Shown one piece after another: positions 52,761 through 61,210 of a DNA stretch of 64,000 bases (position 1 is the stretch's first letter; the number at the start of each line of letters is the position of its first letter). The stretch spans positions 1 through 64,000 of the forward strand of contig NZ_PVZB01000006.1 in assembly GCF_003002025.1 (NCBI RefSeq), read 5' to 3'. Both the position numbers and the translations under genes were made by a program. The stretch comes from Paraburkholderia sp. BL25I1N1 (GTDB lineage Bacteria > Pseudomonadota > Gammaproteobacteria > Burkholderiales > Burkholderiaceae). The notes under the pieces were generated by a model. It worked only from the letters and a program-made list of their open reading frames with translations, made no database searches and was not told the DNA's origin.

Positions 52761-54169
52761 CAGACAACAGCACGGCGAATCAAGCCGCGCCGCTTTCGGC
52801 GACGCTCGACGCGTTGCGCGCCGCGCTCGGTGAAGACAGCGTACGCGTGGGCGAGCAGATCGGCGAACACGCCATGACGGACTGGACGCGCCATCAACCG
52901 ACGCGACCCGCCGCCCTGTTGCTGCCGCGCACCACCGAAGAAGTCTCGCGCGCGCTCGCTATTTGCCACGCGGCTCGTCAGCCGGTAGTGCCGCAAGGCG
53001 GCATGACCGGCCTCGCAGGCGGCGCGATTGCGCGCGCGACGGATATTGCGTTGTCGCTCGAACGGCTCGTCGGTGTGGAGGAGGTCGATAGTGCGTCGGC
53101 CACACTGACCGTGCGCGCCGGCACCACGTTGCAAACCGCGCAGGAAGCCGCCGCTGAGGCCGGCTTCGAACTCGCTCTCGATCTCGGCGCGCGCGGGTCC
53201 TGCCAGATCGGCGGCAATCTCGCGACCAACGCGGGCGGCAACCGGGTGATCCAGTCGGGCACCGCACGCGATCAGGTGCTCGGCCTCGAAGTCGTGCTCG
53301 CCAATGGCGACGTGCTGACGTCGCTCGGCAAGATGGTCAAGAACAATACCGGCTATGACCTGAAGCACTGGTTCATCGGCTCGGAGGGCACGCTCGGCGT
53401 GATCACGCGCGCGGTATTGCGATTGCATCCGCAACGCGCCGCGCGCCATACGGCGCTGGTCGCGCTCGACGGCTACGATGCCGCCGTGAGCCTGCTGCGC
53501 CGTTTGACGACGCGCTTCGGCAACGATATCGGCGCGTTCGAAATCATGTGGCCGGACTTCTACGACTTCGGCGTGAAGCTGACCGGCACGCGCTCGCCGT
53601 TCGCCGACGCACATCCGCTCTATGCACTGATCGAACACGCCAGCTTCGATTCGGCCGACGACGGCGAGCGTTTCTCCGCCGCGCTGACCGAAGCGCTCGA
53701 CGCGGGTGCGATCCGCGACGCGGTGATCGCGCAGTCGGTGGCCGATGTGCGCGCGCTTTGGGCGATTCGCGAATGCACCGCGGAGTTTCCGGTGCGGCTC
53801 GATGCGATCAACTTCGACGTGAGCTTGCCGATCGGCGAGATCGGCGTCTTCGTGGACCGCTGCCGTGCGGCGCTCGATCGGCGCTGGCCGGGCAACGCGT
53901 CGTATTTCTTCGGGCATATCGGCGATTCGAATCTGCATGTCACCGTGGACGGCCATTCCATTCCCGGCGTCGATCATCATACGGTGTACGCGTTTGTCTA
54001 TGACATGCTGGGACCGCTGCACGGTTCGGTGTCGGCGGAACACGGTATTGGTTTGCTCAAGCGCGAGTTCCTGCCGATCTCGCGCTCGCCGGCGGAATTG
54101 GCGGCAATGGCGGCGATCAAACATGCGCTCGACCCGCACGGCATTCTGAATCCGGGCAAGCTGTTCTGA
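52757..54169 (+). CDS. FAD-binding oxidase (GlcD / D-2-hydroxyacid dehydrogenase type)
   Basis: The 470-residue protein has an FAD_binding_4 domain (about 45-185: VVPQGGMTGLAGGAIARATD, IGGNLATNAGGNRVIQSGTARDQVLGLEV) and a FAD-oxidase C-terminal domain with FFGHIGDSNLHVTV and SAEHGIG, the latter two near the flavin and metal site in D-2-hydroxyglutarate/D-lactate dehydrogenases. It is coupled (ATGA) to the oxygenase gene, so the two enzymes likely work in sequence on one substrate: hydroxylation followed by oxidation is a reasonable inference. Confidence 0.87.
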   Translation: MTDNSTANQAAPLSATLDALRAALGEDSVRVGEQIGEHAMTDWTRHQPTRPAALLLPRTTEEVSRALAICHAARQPVVPQGGMTGLAGGAIARATDIALSLERLVGVEEVDSASATLTVRAGTTLQTAQEAAAEAGFELALDLGARGSCQIGGNLATNAGGNRVIQSGTARDQVLGLEVVLANGDVLTSLGKMVKNNTGYDLKHWFIGSEGTLGVITRAVLRLHPQRAARHTALVALDGYDAAVSLLRRLTTRFGNDIGAFEIMWPDFYDFGVKLTGTRSPFADAHPLYALIEHASFDSADDGERFSAALTEALDAGAIRDAVIAQSVADVRALWAIRECTAEFPVRLDAINFDVSLPIGEIGVFVDRCRAALDRRWPGNASYFFGHIGDSNLHVTVDGHSIPGVDHHTVYAFVYDMLGPLHGSVSAEHGIGLLKREFLPISRSPAELAAMAAIKHALDPHGILNPGKLF

Positions 54170-54182
54170 GCGACACGAAAGG

Positions 54183-54209
54183 AAGGCGCGCAAGACCTGC
54201 ACGCGCCTT
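54183..54209. terminator. Hairpin between convergent genes
   Basis: AAGGCGCG and CGCGCCTT form an 8-bp stem with an 11-nt loop just after the FAD oxidase; short T/A runs flank it. It probably serves both converging genes. Confidence 0.55.
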
Positions 54210-54232
54210 TCATGTACCGCCAACGTGCTGCG

Positions 54233-57200
54233 TCAATGCGCGTTCAGATACTTCACGATCACGGGGTAGACGTCCACCGCGGCATTCTTCCCGAAGATGC
54301 AGTCGATATGTCCATAGCCGGGAATGATGGTCCGCTCGTACGGCTGCTCGGGAAAATGCTTGACCAGCATGTCAAAGGTGAGTTGCGTACTGATCGGCAG
54401 ATAGGTTTCGTTTTTATCGCCGTGGATGAACCCGATCGGCCGGCGCATGCCCTCCAGTCCTTTCATGCCGTCGGTGCCCGTGAGATAGACATCCTTGCCT
54501 TCGGCATCGACTACCTTGTGTGCTCTCACCATCGTGGCCAGATGCTTGAATACGCCGACGTCGTGCACACCGAGAATTTCCTGCAGGTTCGAGTGAAGCG
54601 TCTGGTTCAACTGCTCATGTTCGTAGAGCAGGCCATACAGAAAAGTCGCTCGATGGCAGATCGGATTGCCGCAACCTTCCTTGTGATTGAGCGGGTAGAA
54701 CTTGAGCGCTTCATCGAGCAGGTTCTGTGGCCACGACTTGTGTTCCGTATACGCGGTCACGTCCAGCAGGCCGAGATGTTCCATGAAGTCGGGAATATGC
54801 AACCCGGCCTTGATCTTCTCCAGCGTGCCCGGCACCGGATGCGCCGACACCTGCGAAATGAATACCGACCGCACGCCCTCGAGTCCGTACAGCAGCGACA
54901 TGGTCAGCGCCACGCCGCCCATGCAATGCCCGAGCGCCTGAATCTCCGGCACGCCGGTCAATTCGCGGATTTTGGCGACCGCGGACGGAATGTCCTCGCG
55001 CGCCACTTTGTCCACGTTGGTCGGCACGAACACGCTCGGCATTTCGATGCTGACGCGCAGATCCACGAGCCACACGTCGTAGCCGGCGGCGAACAGGTAC
55101 TCGACCATGTTGGTCGCAATCAGGTCGGTGGAGTAGATGCGGCTCGATACGCCCGAGCCGTGAATCAGCAGCACCGGACGCGCCGCTTTGCGCGCGGGGT
55201 CGTGATAGCGGGTGAGCCTGAGCTTCGTGCCGTCGGGCGTATCGAAGAACACGATTTGCGGCGCCGGCGCGCGTAATGCGCGCTTCAGACGCGGCTCCGC
55301 TTTCGGGTCGAAATACTGCAAGGGTGCGGCCACGCCGCCGTATTCGGTGAACAGCACGCCCGCGAAAAACTTGCCGAACTTCAGGGTCCATTCGAGACGC
55401 GTCTTCAGATCGGGCGCGTGGGTGACTTCGAGCGTGCGCTGCTGCTTGAGGAAATTTTCCGGCGTGATGATCAGCGTCGCCTTGCCGAGCAGCGGCGCAT
55501 CGGCTTGCGCCGACTCGCGGACCTCCGCATAGAGCGTGTTGGTCTGCTCCCACAGATTGATCGGCGAAGTGCGCGTGATGATCTTCTTGCCGCTCAGGAA
55601 GTACGTCTTGCCTTCGGTGGCGTTGAGCGTCATGCGGTAATTCATGTTGCGCTCGTCCACATCCGACTCGTTGACCACGAACAGATTGAAGGTGCCGTTG
55701 GAGATCGTCATCGGCTGCGCGGAGAGCGCGGGGCAGGTCAGCGTGCCAGCCGTTTGCGCCAGATGCTGCGGATTGCTGATCATATCGGCGAGGTCTTCCG
55801 ATTCGACGGTCAGCGTGAACTCGATCGGGCTCGTGGCCGCTTCGCCTGCCACGACCGGCGTATAGGTGCCGACCATCGTTTCGGTGAAGTGCAGGCCGAT
55901 CTTCTGCGGCGAGGAGGGCGTCAATGACGAGGACGCGGCCTCCGGCGTCGGCGGAGGCGGCAAGGTCGGCGTGGCGGCCGCGCTGTCTGCTGGCGCGGCG
56001 CTGAGCGGATGCGTGGCGAGCAGCAACTCGCAGTTGCGTTCGGCCAGCGCGGAAATGGTCAGAAGCGGATTGACGCCGAGCGACATCGGCATGACGGCGC
56101 CGTCCATCACGTACAGGCCGTCATGCACCGCGTTGCCCGTGGCGCCGCTGAACACGCGGCCCATGTGATCGACCACGCCGTGCTCCGCATCTTCGCCCAT
56201 GCCGCAGCCGCCGAGCGGGTGCACGGTGACGGTGCGGTTGCCGAGAATATCGGTGGAAATCGGATTGCGCATGTATTTGCCGCCAAGCGGCACCGTCGCC
56301 TGCTTGAGCACCTCTTCGACTGCCTGGAAGATCGGCTGCTTGCCGGCGTTCTCCCACACGATGCGCGGCTGGCCTTTGTCGTCCACGTCGATCTCGCCGT
56401 TTTCGTCGTCGTGCGCCATGACGAGGTAGCTTTGCGTGTGATGCAGCGCGCCGTGATACGGGCCGCGCAGAAAGCTCGTGGCTACGCGGGCGTCGTAAGC
56501 AAGTTGTTCCTCGAAAGAGCGCGGCGCGACATCCACGCCTTCTATCGGCGCGGCGGCGCCGAGCAGGCCGACCAGCGCCGCGCCCACCGGACCGGCGAGC
56601 GAGCCTTCTTCGATCACATACCCGTCTCTGACGTTGGGCGTGCCGCGATGATCGATGAGCCCGGTGATCGTCGGCCCGACCGGAGGAATCTCGCCCTTTT
56701 CATGCGCACCCCAGCCGACGCCGTTGATTACCGGCTCGGTGTTGTAGGCGAAAGCGAGCACGTCGCCATTGCCGGTAAAGTGTTTGCCGAGCATGTTGGA
56801 GACGCTCAAGCCCTGCTTGCGCGAGCGCAGCAGCAAGGCCGTCGAGCCGATCGTGCCGGCCGACACGATGACGATATCGGCGCTCACGAACAGATCGGGC
56901 GCGCCAAAGCTTTCGCGGCCGAGGCTCACCAGCTGATAACCCACGATCCATTTCCCCGTGGCCGCGTCGCGCAGCACCGAATGGACAGCGGTGCCCGTGA
57001 AAATCTGCGCGCCGTGCGCGACGGCGTCGGGCAGATAGTTCATGTGCGTCGAATTCTTCGCGTCGTAATTGCAGCCGGAATTACAGTCGCCGCAGCCGAC
57101 GCAAGCCTTCTGCTCGACGCCCGCGGCATTCGTGCGGTCCACAAAGGTGACGGTGATCTCCGGACGCGAGAACTGGTCTTCCATGCCGAGCGCCTGCGCC

Positions 57201-57691
57201 GACTTTTCGAGTGCCTGCAGTTTCGGCAAGGCCGGATAGCTCAGCGGCACCGGCGACGGTTGCAGCATCGCTCGCGCGTCCGCATACCCTTTGTCGCGTC
57301 CAGCCTTGTCGGCGCGCAACGCGGCCGGCCAGCGCGGGTCGTCCCACAGGCGCGGGTCGGCTTCGAGCGCGACGTTCGCGTTGATCAGCGAGGTGCCGCC
57401 GAGACCGCAGCCCACTACCGCGTTCACATCGTCGTTCACATGCACTTCGAGCAGCGCCAGCGGTGAGCCGATATGCGCCAGCGCCGTGTTGTATTGCACT
57501 TCTTCGGTGCCCTGAAACGGCGTGCGGGGAAATTCACCGGCCATGAATTCGCGTCCGCGTTCGAGCACGCACACGCGGCGCCCGGCACGCGCCATACGGC
57601 TCGCGGCGATCCCGCCGCCATAGCCGGAACCCACCACAACCACGTCATAATGCGATTGGATTGCAGTCACGACGCTCGATAAGCGGTTCAT
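54233..57691 (-). CDS. GMC oxidoreductase (cholesterol-oxidase-like) fused to alpha/beta-hydrolase
   Basis: This 1152-residue protein has two enzymes in one chain. Residues about 1-560 form a ChoD-like GMC oxidoreductase: dinucleotide fold GSGYGGG (21-27), VVGCGLGGTSLINANV, active-site HPLGGCGMG and NPLLTISALAER. Four cysteines in CVGCGDCNSGC (197-207) follow a C-x2-C-x2-C-x3-C spacing. A Pro-rich linker and a middle beta domain (about 590-800) lead to an alpha/beta-hydrolase (about 830-1152). Its nucleophile box is GHCMGG with Cys923 instead of Ser, as in PHA synthases; HGDKNE and GYGHIDC would supply Asp and His. ATG 57691 follows GAGG. No secretion signal is evident. A sterol or lipid-like substrate is possible, not shown. 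Confidence 0.85.
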   Translation of the reverse strand: MNRLSSVVTAIQSHYDVVVVGSGYGGGIAASRMARAGRRVCVLERGREFMAGEFPRTPFQGTEEVQYNTALAHIGSPLALLEVHVNDDVNAVVGCGLGGTSLINANVALEADPRLWDDPRWPAALRADKAGRDKGYADARAMLQPSPVPLSYPALPKLQALEKSAQALGMEDQFSRPEITVTFVDRTNAAGVEQKACVGCGDCNSGCNYDAKNSTHMNYLPDAVAHGAQIFTGTAVHSVLRDAATGKWIVGYQLVSLGRESFGAPDLFVSADIVIVSAGTIGSTALLLRSRKQGLSVSNMLGKHFTGNGDVLAFAYNTEPVINGVGWGAHEKGEIPPVGPTITGLIDHRGTPNVRDGYVIEEGSLAGPVGAALVGLLGAAAPIEGVDVAPRSFEEQLAYDARVATSFLRGPYHGALHHTQSYLVMAHDDENGEIDVDDKGQPRIVWENAGKQPIFQAVEEVLKQATVPLGGKYMRNPISTDILGNRTVTVHPLGGCGMGEDAEHGVVDHMGRVFSGATGNAVHDGLYVMDGAVMPMSLGVNPLLTISALAERNCELLLATHPLSAAPADSAAATPTLPPPPTPEAASSSLTPSSPQKIGLHFTETMVGTYTPVVAGEAATSPIEFTLTVESEDLADMISNPQHLAQTAGTLTCPALSAQPMTISNGTFNLFVVNESDVDERNMNYRMTLNATEGKTYFLSGKKIITRTSPINLWEQTNTLYAEVRESAQADAPLLGKATLIITPENFLKQQRTLEVTHAPDLKTRLEWTLKFGKFFAGVLFTEYGGVAAPLQYFDPKAEPRLKRALRAPAPQIVFFDTPDGTKLRLTRYHDPARKAARPVLLIHGSGVSSRIYSTDLIATNMVEYLFAAGYDVWLVDLRVSIEMPSVFVPTNVDKVAREDIPSAVAKIRELTGVPEIQALGHCMGGVALTMSLLYGLEGVRSVFISQVSAHPVPGTLEKIKAGLHIPDFMEHLGLLDVTAYTEHKSWPQNLLDEALKFYPLNHKEGCGNPICHRATFLYGLLYEHEQLNQTLHSNLQEILGVHDVGVFKHLATMVRAHKVVDAEGKDVYLTGTDGMKGLEGMRRPIGFIHGDKNETYLPISTQLTFDMLVKHFPEQPYERTIIPGYGHIDCIFGKNAAVDVYPVIVKYLNAH

Positions 57692-57895
57692 CACGACCAC
57701 CTCGTCTGGAATGGAATGCGGGGAAAGACAACCAGGACTTCGGAAGCAAGACGGCGTGCGGCGACAGCTTTTTTATCCTAGGCGGTGCGCGCTCACAAAA
57801 AAAGGCGCATCGTAGGTGGCGCGCGGGCCGGCTGTGCCGCGTCCGGGACGTCGTGAGAGGGCGCCGAGGCCCAGCGGGCGCACGGCCGCGTGCTA

Positions 57896-58687
57896 TTACG
57901 CGGCCGCTTCATTCATTTCGCTGTCGCTCGATTCGGCGGCGAGCAGGTTCAGCGCGAGCAGGATCGCCGGGCGATTGTCGACGTCGATCTCGATGCCGAG
58001 CACGTCCGTGAGCCAGCGGCCGATCTTCGTATTCGAAAAATCCTCGGCGCCAGCCGTCTTCTTCATGGTGACGCCGAGCTTGACGGCGCGATAGTGATAC
58101 GAGGGCACACGATGCTGCGCTGCGACTGCCGACAAACCGCCTTTGCCTTCCGAGCACCAGCCGAGGCTGCCGGCCAGCACGATCCGCTCCGGTTCGTCGA
58201 GGCTTTCGATAAAGGCGCGCGCCGAGAACCGCACGCGCTGTTCGTCGAGGCCGTATTGCAGCAGCACGCTTTCCACCGGATCTTCCAGCGCCTGCGCGTG
58301 CAGATCGATTTCCTGCGCCATGCCGTCGTTTTCCATCGATACGTTGCGCTGATGGCCGGCGCTGCGCAGGCAGTCGATCAGGTAGCGGCGGAAATACGCG
58401 CACAATGCGTAGCCGTTGGACGGCGCGCTGTCGGCGCAGGCGTGGGTTTCGGTGTGGCCGGGCGCGAGACGCAGCACCTTCGCGTAGATGAACTGGGCGA
58501 CCAGTTCTTCCTTGTCCTCGCCGAGCGCCTGCAGTTCGAGCGGGTGATAGGTCCGCAAAGCCCGCTTGACCAGTTCGACCATCGACACCATTTCGTCGCC
58601 GGACAACCGGGTGCGCCGGCGCCACAAATCCGGCAGGATTGCATCGTCGAGATTGCGGACGAACTCGTGGCTCGGAACTGCGCCCAT
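57896..58687 (-). CDS. Putative sigma-70-like / HTH protein, function unknown
   Basis: The 263-residue protein has no firm family assignment. CAYFRRYLIDCLRSAGHQRN (about 95-115) resembles sigma-factor region 2, while FIESLDEPERIVLAGSLGW ... LSAVAAQHRVPSYHYRAVKLGV (about 170-220) resembles the region-4 helix-turn-helix. GGAGG five bases before ATG 58687 decides the start; the same frame stays open much further upstream but that part is antisense to the kinase gene. It lies 204 bp upstream of the large oxidoreductase gene on the same strand and may regulate it. The sigma resemblance is my reading by eye. Confidence 0.6.
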   Translation of the reverse strand: MGAVPSHEFVRNLDDAILPDLWRRRTRLSGDEMVSMVELVKRALRTYHPLELQALGEDKEELVAQFIYAKVLRLAPGHTETHACADSAPSNGYALCAYFRRYLIDCLRSAGHQRNVSMENDGMAQEIDLHAQALEDPVESVLLQYGLDEQRVRFSARAFIESLDEPERIVLAGSLGWCSEGKGGLSAVAAQHRVPSYHYRAVKLGVTMKKTAGAEDFSNTKIGRWLTDVLGIEIDVDNRPAILLALNLLAAESSDSEMNEAAA

Positions 58688-59053
58688 GAAAACCTCCATA
58701 AGGGGAAAGGCAAGGAGCGCGGTGAGCCTGAACTGCAGGCGGGGTGTGGATGTTGAAGCTTTGAGGCCGCGCTGGAATGTGAAGCCAGTATGGTTTCCAG
58801 CGGCGGCTTCGCCTATATGGATTAAGTGGTAGCTGATGGGTAAACTGCCGGGTAAACCATCCGGCAAAGTGCATCTTATTCGTCTGAAGTAAAACGGGCT
58901 TGCACCGGAAAATTGCATCGCACTGCGGCTACGCAGTTGCATCGCAGACGTAGAGCCACGCCGTATCCGAAGTGTCCGATGCGGCTTGCGCCGCTTGCGT
59001 CGCCGCGCTTCGATCCACCTAACCGAATTTGCCGAGTCCGAGGAGACCGCGTG
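58688..59053. other. Divergent intergenic region with interleaved inverted repeats
   Basis: These 366 bases hold no gene. Two interleaved inverted repeats are present: CGCTGGAA/TTCCAGCG (58770-58777 and 58795-58802) and GAAGCC/GGCTTC (58781-58786 and 58805-58810). Their order A-B-A'-B' would allow two exclusive hairpins or a pseudoknot in the leader of the minus-strand gene. Confidence 0.4.
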
Positions 59054-61081
59054 ATGCGGGCCGACCCGATCCAGCGTGCCATCGACGAAGACCTGGTGCG
59101 TGTGCTGTACGCGCAAGATCCGATTGCTTTCTTTTCGCACTGGTTTTCGATCGCGGTGCTGGTGTCGATTTACTGGCCGAACATACCGTCGCCGCCGCTC
59201 TTTATCGCGTGCTTCGGTTTCTATGCCGCGGCCAATTGCGCCAGTCTCGCGCTGTGGCTCGTCAACCGCCGTTACCCGCAACTCGTCTCGCCACGCGGCT
59301 GGATCGTGCTTCACGCGGTGCGCGGCATGCTGCTCTACAGCGGGCCGGGCATCGCCGTGTGGTTCGCGTTCCAGAGTCCGCAGTCCGACCTGCCGCTGCT
59401 GCACACGGTCATGCTCGTCACATTGGCCGCCGGCGTGTTCATGTCGAATGGCTTCGACCTGCTGAATTTCTCGACCTCGATTCCGTTCCTGCTGTTTCCG
59501 TCGATCGTCATGCATTTCGGCACGCATACGTTCGACCGCACGCTGCTCGCCATCGTCCTCGCGTTTTTCTTCTGCGCGATCAACGTCTACGCGCTGAGTT
59601 ATCGCAAGCTGTTCCAGCAGGTCGTGCAGGCGCGCGTCGATCAGCAGTATCTGGCGGAATCGCTGGCCGCGCAAAAACGGGTCGCCGAAGAAGCGAGTCT
59701 TGCCAAGACGCGCTTTTTTGCGGCCGCCAGCCACGATTTGCGCCAGCCGCTGCATGCGATCGGCCTGCTCGCGGCCTCGCTGAACGACGCGGCGGCGACG
59801 CCCGTGCAGCACGCGAAAACCGCCGAGCACATTGTCTACAATGTCGAGGCGCTGAACCAGTTGTTCAACCAGGTGCTCGATCTGGCGCGGCTCGAAAGCG
59901 GCGTGACCCAGGTGATCCGGCTGCATTTCCGGCTGTCCGAACTGTTCGAGCGGGTCGGCAGCCAATACCGTCCGCAGGCGGCCGCCAAGGGGCTGGCGCT
60001 GCGCATCGCGCCGACCGCGATGGTGGTGCACGACGATCCGGTGCTGCTCGAACGCGTGCTGAGCAATCTGCTGTCGAACGCGGTGCGCTATACCGAAGAC
60101 GGCGCGATCTGGCTGGGCTTGCGCCGCGCCGGGCGGCAGACGGGCGGCTTTATCGAAGTGCGCGACTCGGGCATCGGCATTCCCGCAGAGGAGCACGCGC
60201 GCATCTTCGAGGAGTTCTATCAGGTCGCCAATCCGCAACGCGACGCGCGCCAGGGGCACGGCCTCGGCTTGCCGACGGTGAAGCGGCTGGTCGAGATGCT
60301 CGGCGGCGAGTTGCAATTGCGCTCGGCGCCGGGCCGCGGGTCGGTGTTCCGCTTTCCGGTGCAGGCGGGCGACCCCGGCGGCATCGTGGCGAGCCTGAAC
60401 GAAGCCGTGGCGGGCGGTCCGTCGGCGCAAGGGCGGCACGTGCTGTGCATCGACGACGATCCGTCGATTCTCGAAGGCCTCGTCAGTCTGCTGGGCCGAT
60501 GGGGTTGCAGCGTGCTAGGCGCGCGCGACGAAGCCAATGCGCTCGCGGCGCTCGAAGGCGGCTTCGTGCCGGATGCCGTGCTGTGCGACTACCAATTGGC
60601 GAATCACCGGACCGGTGCGCAGGCGCTCACGGCCGTGCGCAACGTGCTCGCGCGCGCGGGGCATGACAATGTGGTGACGCTGCTGATCACGGGCGACATG
60701 GCGTCGGCCGAACTGGCGGCGCTCGCCTTGCAGGGGATCCCGGTGCTTCATAAACCGGTCACGCCGGCGCGCTTGCGGCGCACGCTGGAGATGCTGTGGC
60801 AGCAGGCCGAACTGGACAAGGGGCGGGCAGCTGCGGCGCTGGCATTACGCGTGGGGCAAACGGGACCAGAAGCGGGAAATGAAGCGGGAAATGAAGCGGG
60901 AAATGAAGCGGGAAATGAAGCGGGAAATGAAGCGGGAAATGAAGCGAGCGGCCAGGTGATGCATGGCGCGATGGCGGCTGCTGGGAGCGCGGCGCAAGGG
61001 GACGCGAGAATGGGATCGAAGAGCGAGCCGCAAAGCATTTTGACCCGAAGCACCCAGTCGCAAAGGGAGCCGCAAAAGTAG
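59054..61081 (+). CDS. Hybrid sensor histidine kinase with C-terminal receiver
   Basis: The 675-residue membrane kinase has six or so hydrophobic segments in residues 25-185, a coiled linker, then a HisKA domain with His227 in AASHDLRQPLHA, an HATPase domain (NLLSNAVRY, RDSGIGIP, GLGLPTVKRL) and a receiver domain (about 455-575) with CIDDD and phospho-acceptor Asp512 in LCDYQL. AGGAGA supports ATG 59054. The tail carries six copies of Glu-Ala-Gly-Asn (606-629) encoded by a perfect 12-bp repeat. A LuxR-type regulator lies convergently downstream and is the probable partner. The signal is unknown. Confidence 0.9.
   Translation: MRADPIQRAIDEDLVRVLYAQDPIAFFSHWFSIAVLVSIYWPNIPSPPLFIACFGFYAAANCASLALWLVNRRYPQLVSPRGWIVLHAVRGMLLYSGPGIAVWFAFQSPQSDLPLLHTVMLVTLAAGVFMSNGFDLLNFSTSIPFLLFPSIVMHFGTHTFDRTLLAIVLAFFFCAINVYALSYRKLFQQVVQARVDQQYLAESLAAQKRVAEEASLAKTRFFAAASHDLRQPLHAIGLLAASLNDAAATPVQHAKTAEHIVYNVEALNQLFNQVLDLARLESGVTQVIRLHFRLSELFERVGSQYRPQAAAKGLALRIAPTAMVVHDDPVLLERVLSNLLSNAVRYTEDGAIWLGLRRAGRQTGGFIEVRDSGIGIPAEEHARIFEEFYQVANPQRDARQGHGLGLPTVKRLVEMLGGELQLRSAPGRGSVFRFPVQAGDPGGIVASLNEAVAGGPSAQGRHVLCIDDDPSILEGLVSLLGRWGCSVLGARDEANALAALEGGFVPDAVLCDYQLANHRTGAQALTAVRNVLARAGHDNVVTLLITGDMASAELAALALQGIPVLHKPVTPARLRRTLEMLWQQAELDKGRAAAALALRVGQTGPEAGNEAGNEAGNEAGNEAGNEAGNEASGQVMHGAMAAAGSAAQGDARMGSKSEPQSILTRSTQSQREPQK
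60869..60940 (+). repeat. 12-bp in-frame tandem repeat, six copies
   Basis: GAAGCGGGAAAT is repeated six times perfectly, with a partial seventh copy to 60946, inside the histidine-kinase gene. Unit changes would keep the reading frame and only alter the length of the Glu-Ala-Gly-Asn tail. Confidence 0.95.
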
Positions 61082-61136
61082 AGGCGAACCGGAGAAGTTG
61101 AGGCGCGGCACAAAAGGACAGGCGAACCGGAGAAGT
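61082..61136 (+). repeat. Degenerate 38-bp direct repeat after the kinase gene
   Basis: AGGCGAACCGGAGAAGT occurs at 61082-61098 and 61120-61136, period 38 bp. The interspersed GCGGCRCAAAAG-type segments also recur on both sides (about 61068-61165). The region separates the kinase gene from the convergent response-regulator gene. Confidence 0.7.
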
Positions 61137-61210
61137 GGATGGGCGGCGCAAAAGTAAAGGCGCGCCTGCTGCACACGGCGGCGCGCCCGCCGGCCGCCGC
61201 CGACCTCGTG

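Noticed and set aside
58700..60439. N-terminal continuation of the sigma-like gene's frame to 847 codons
   Set aside because: It is antisense to the histidine-kinase gene and lacks domain similarity; a strong ribosome-binding site marks the start at 58687.
60869..61165. CRISPR array
   Set aside because: The repeats are contiguous 12-bp units without spacers, or two imperfect 38-bp copies, and no cas gene is present.
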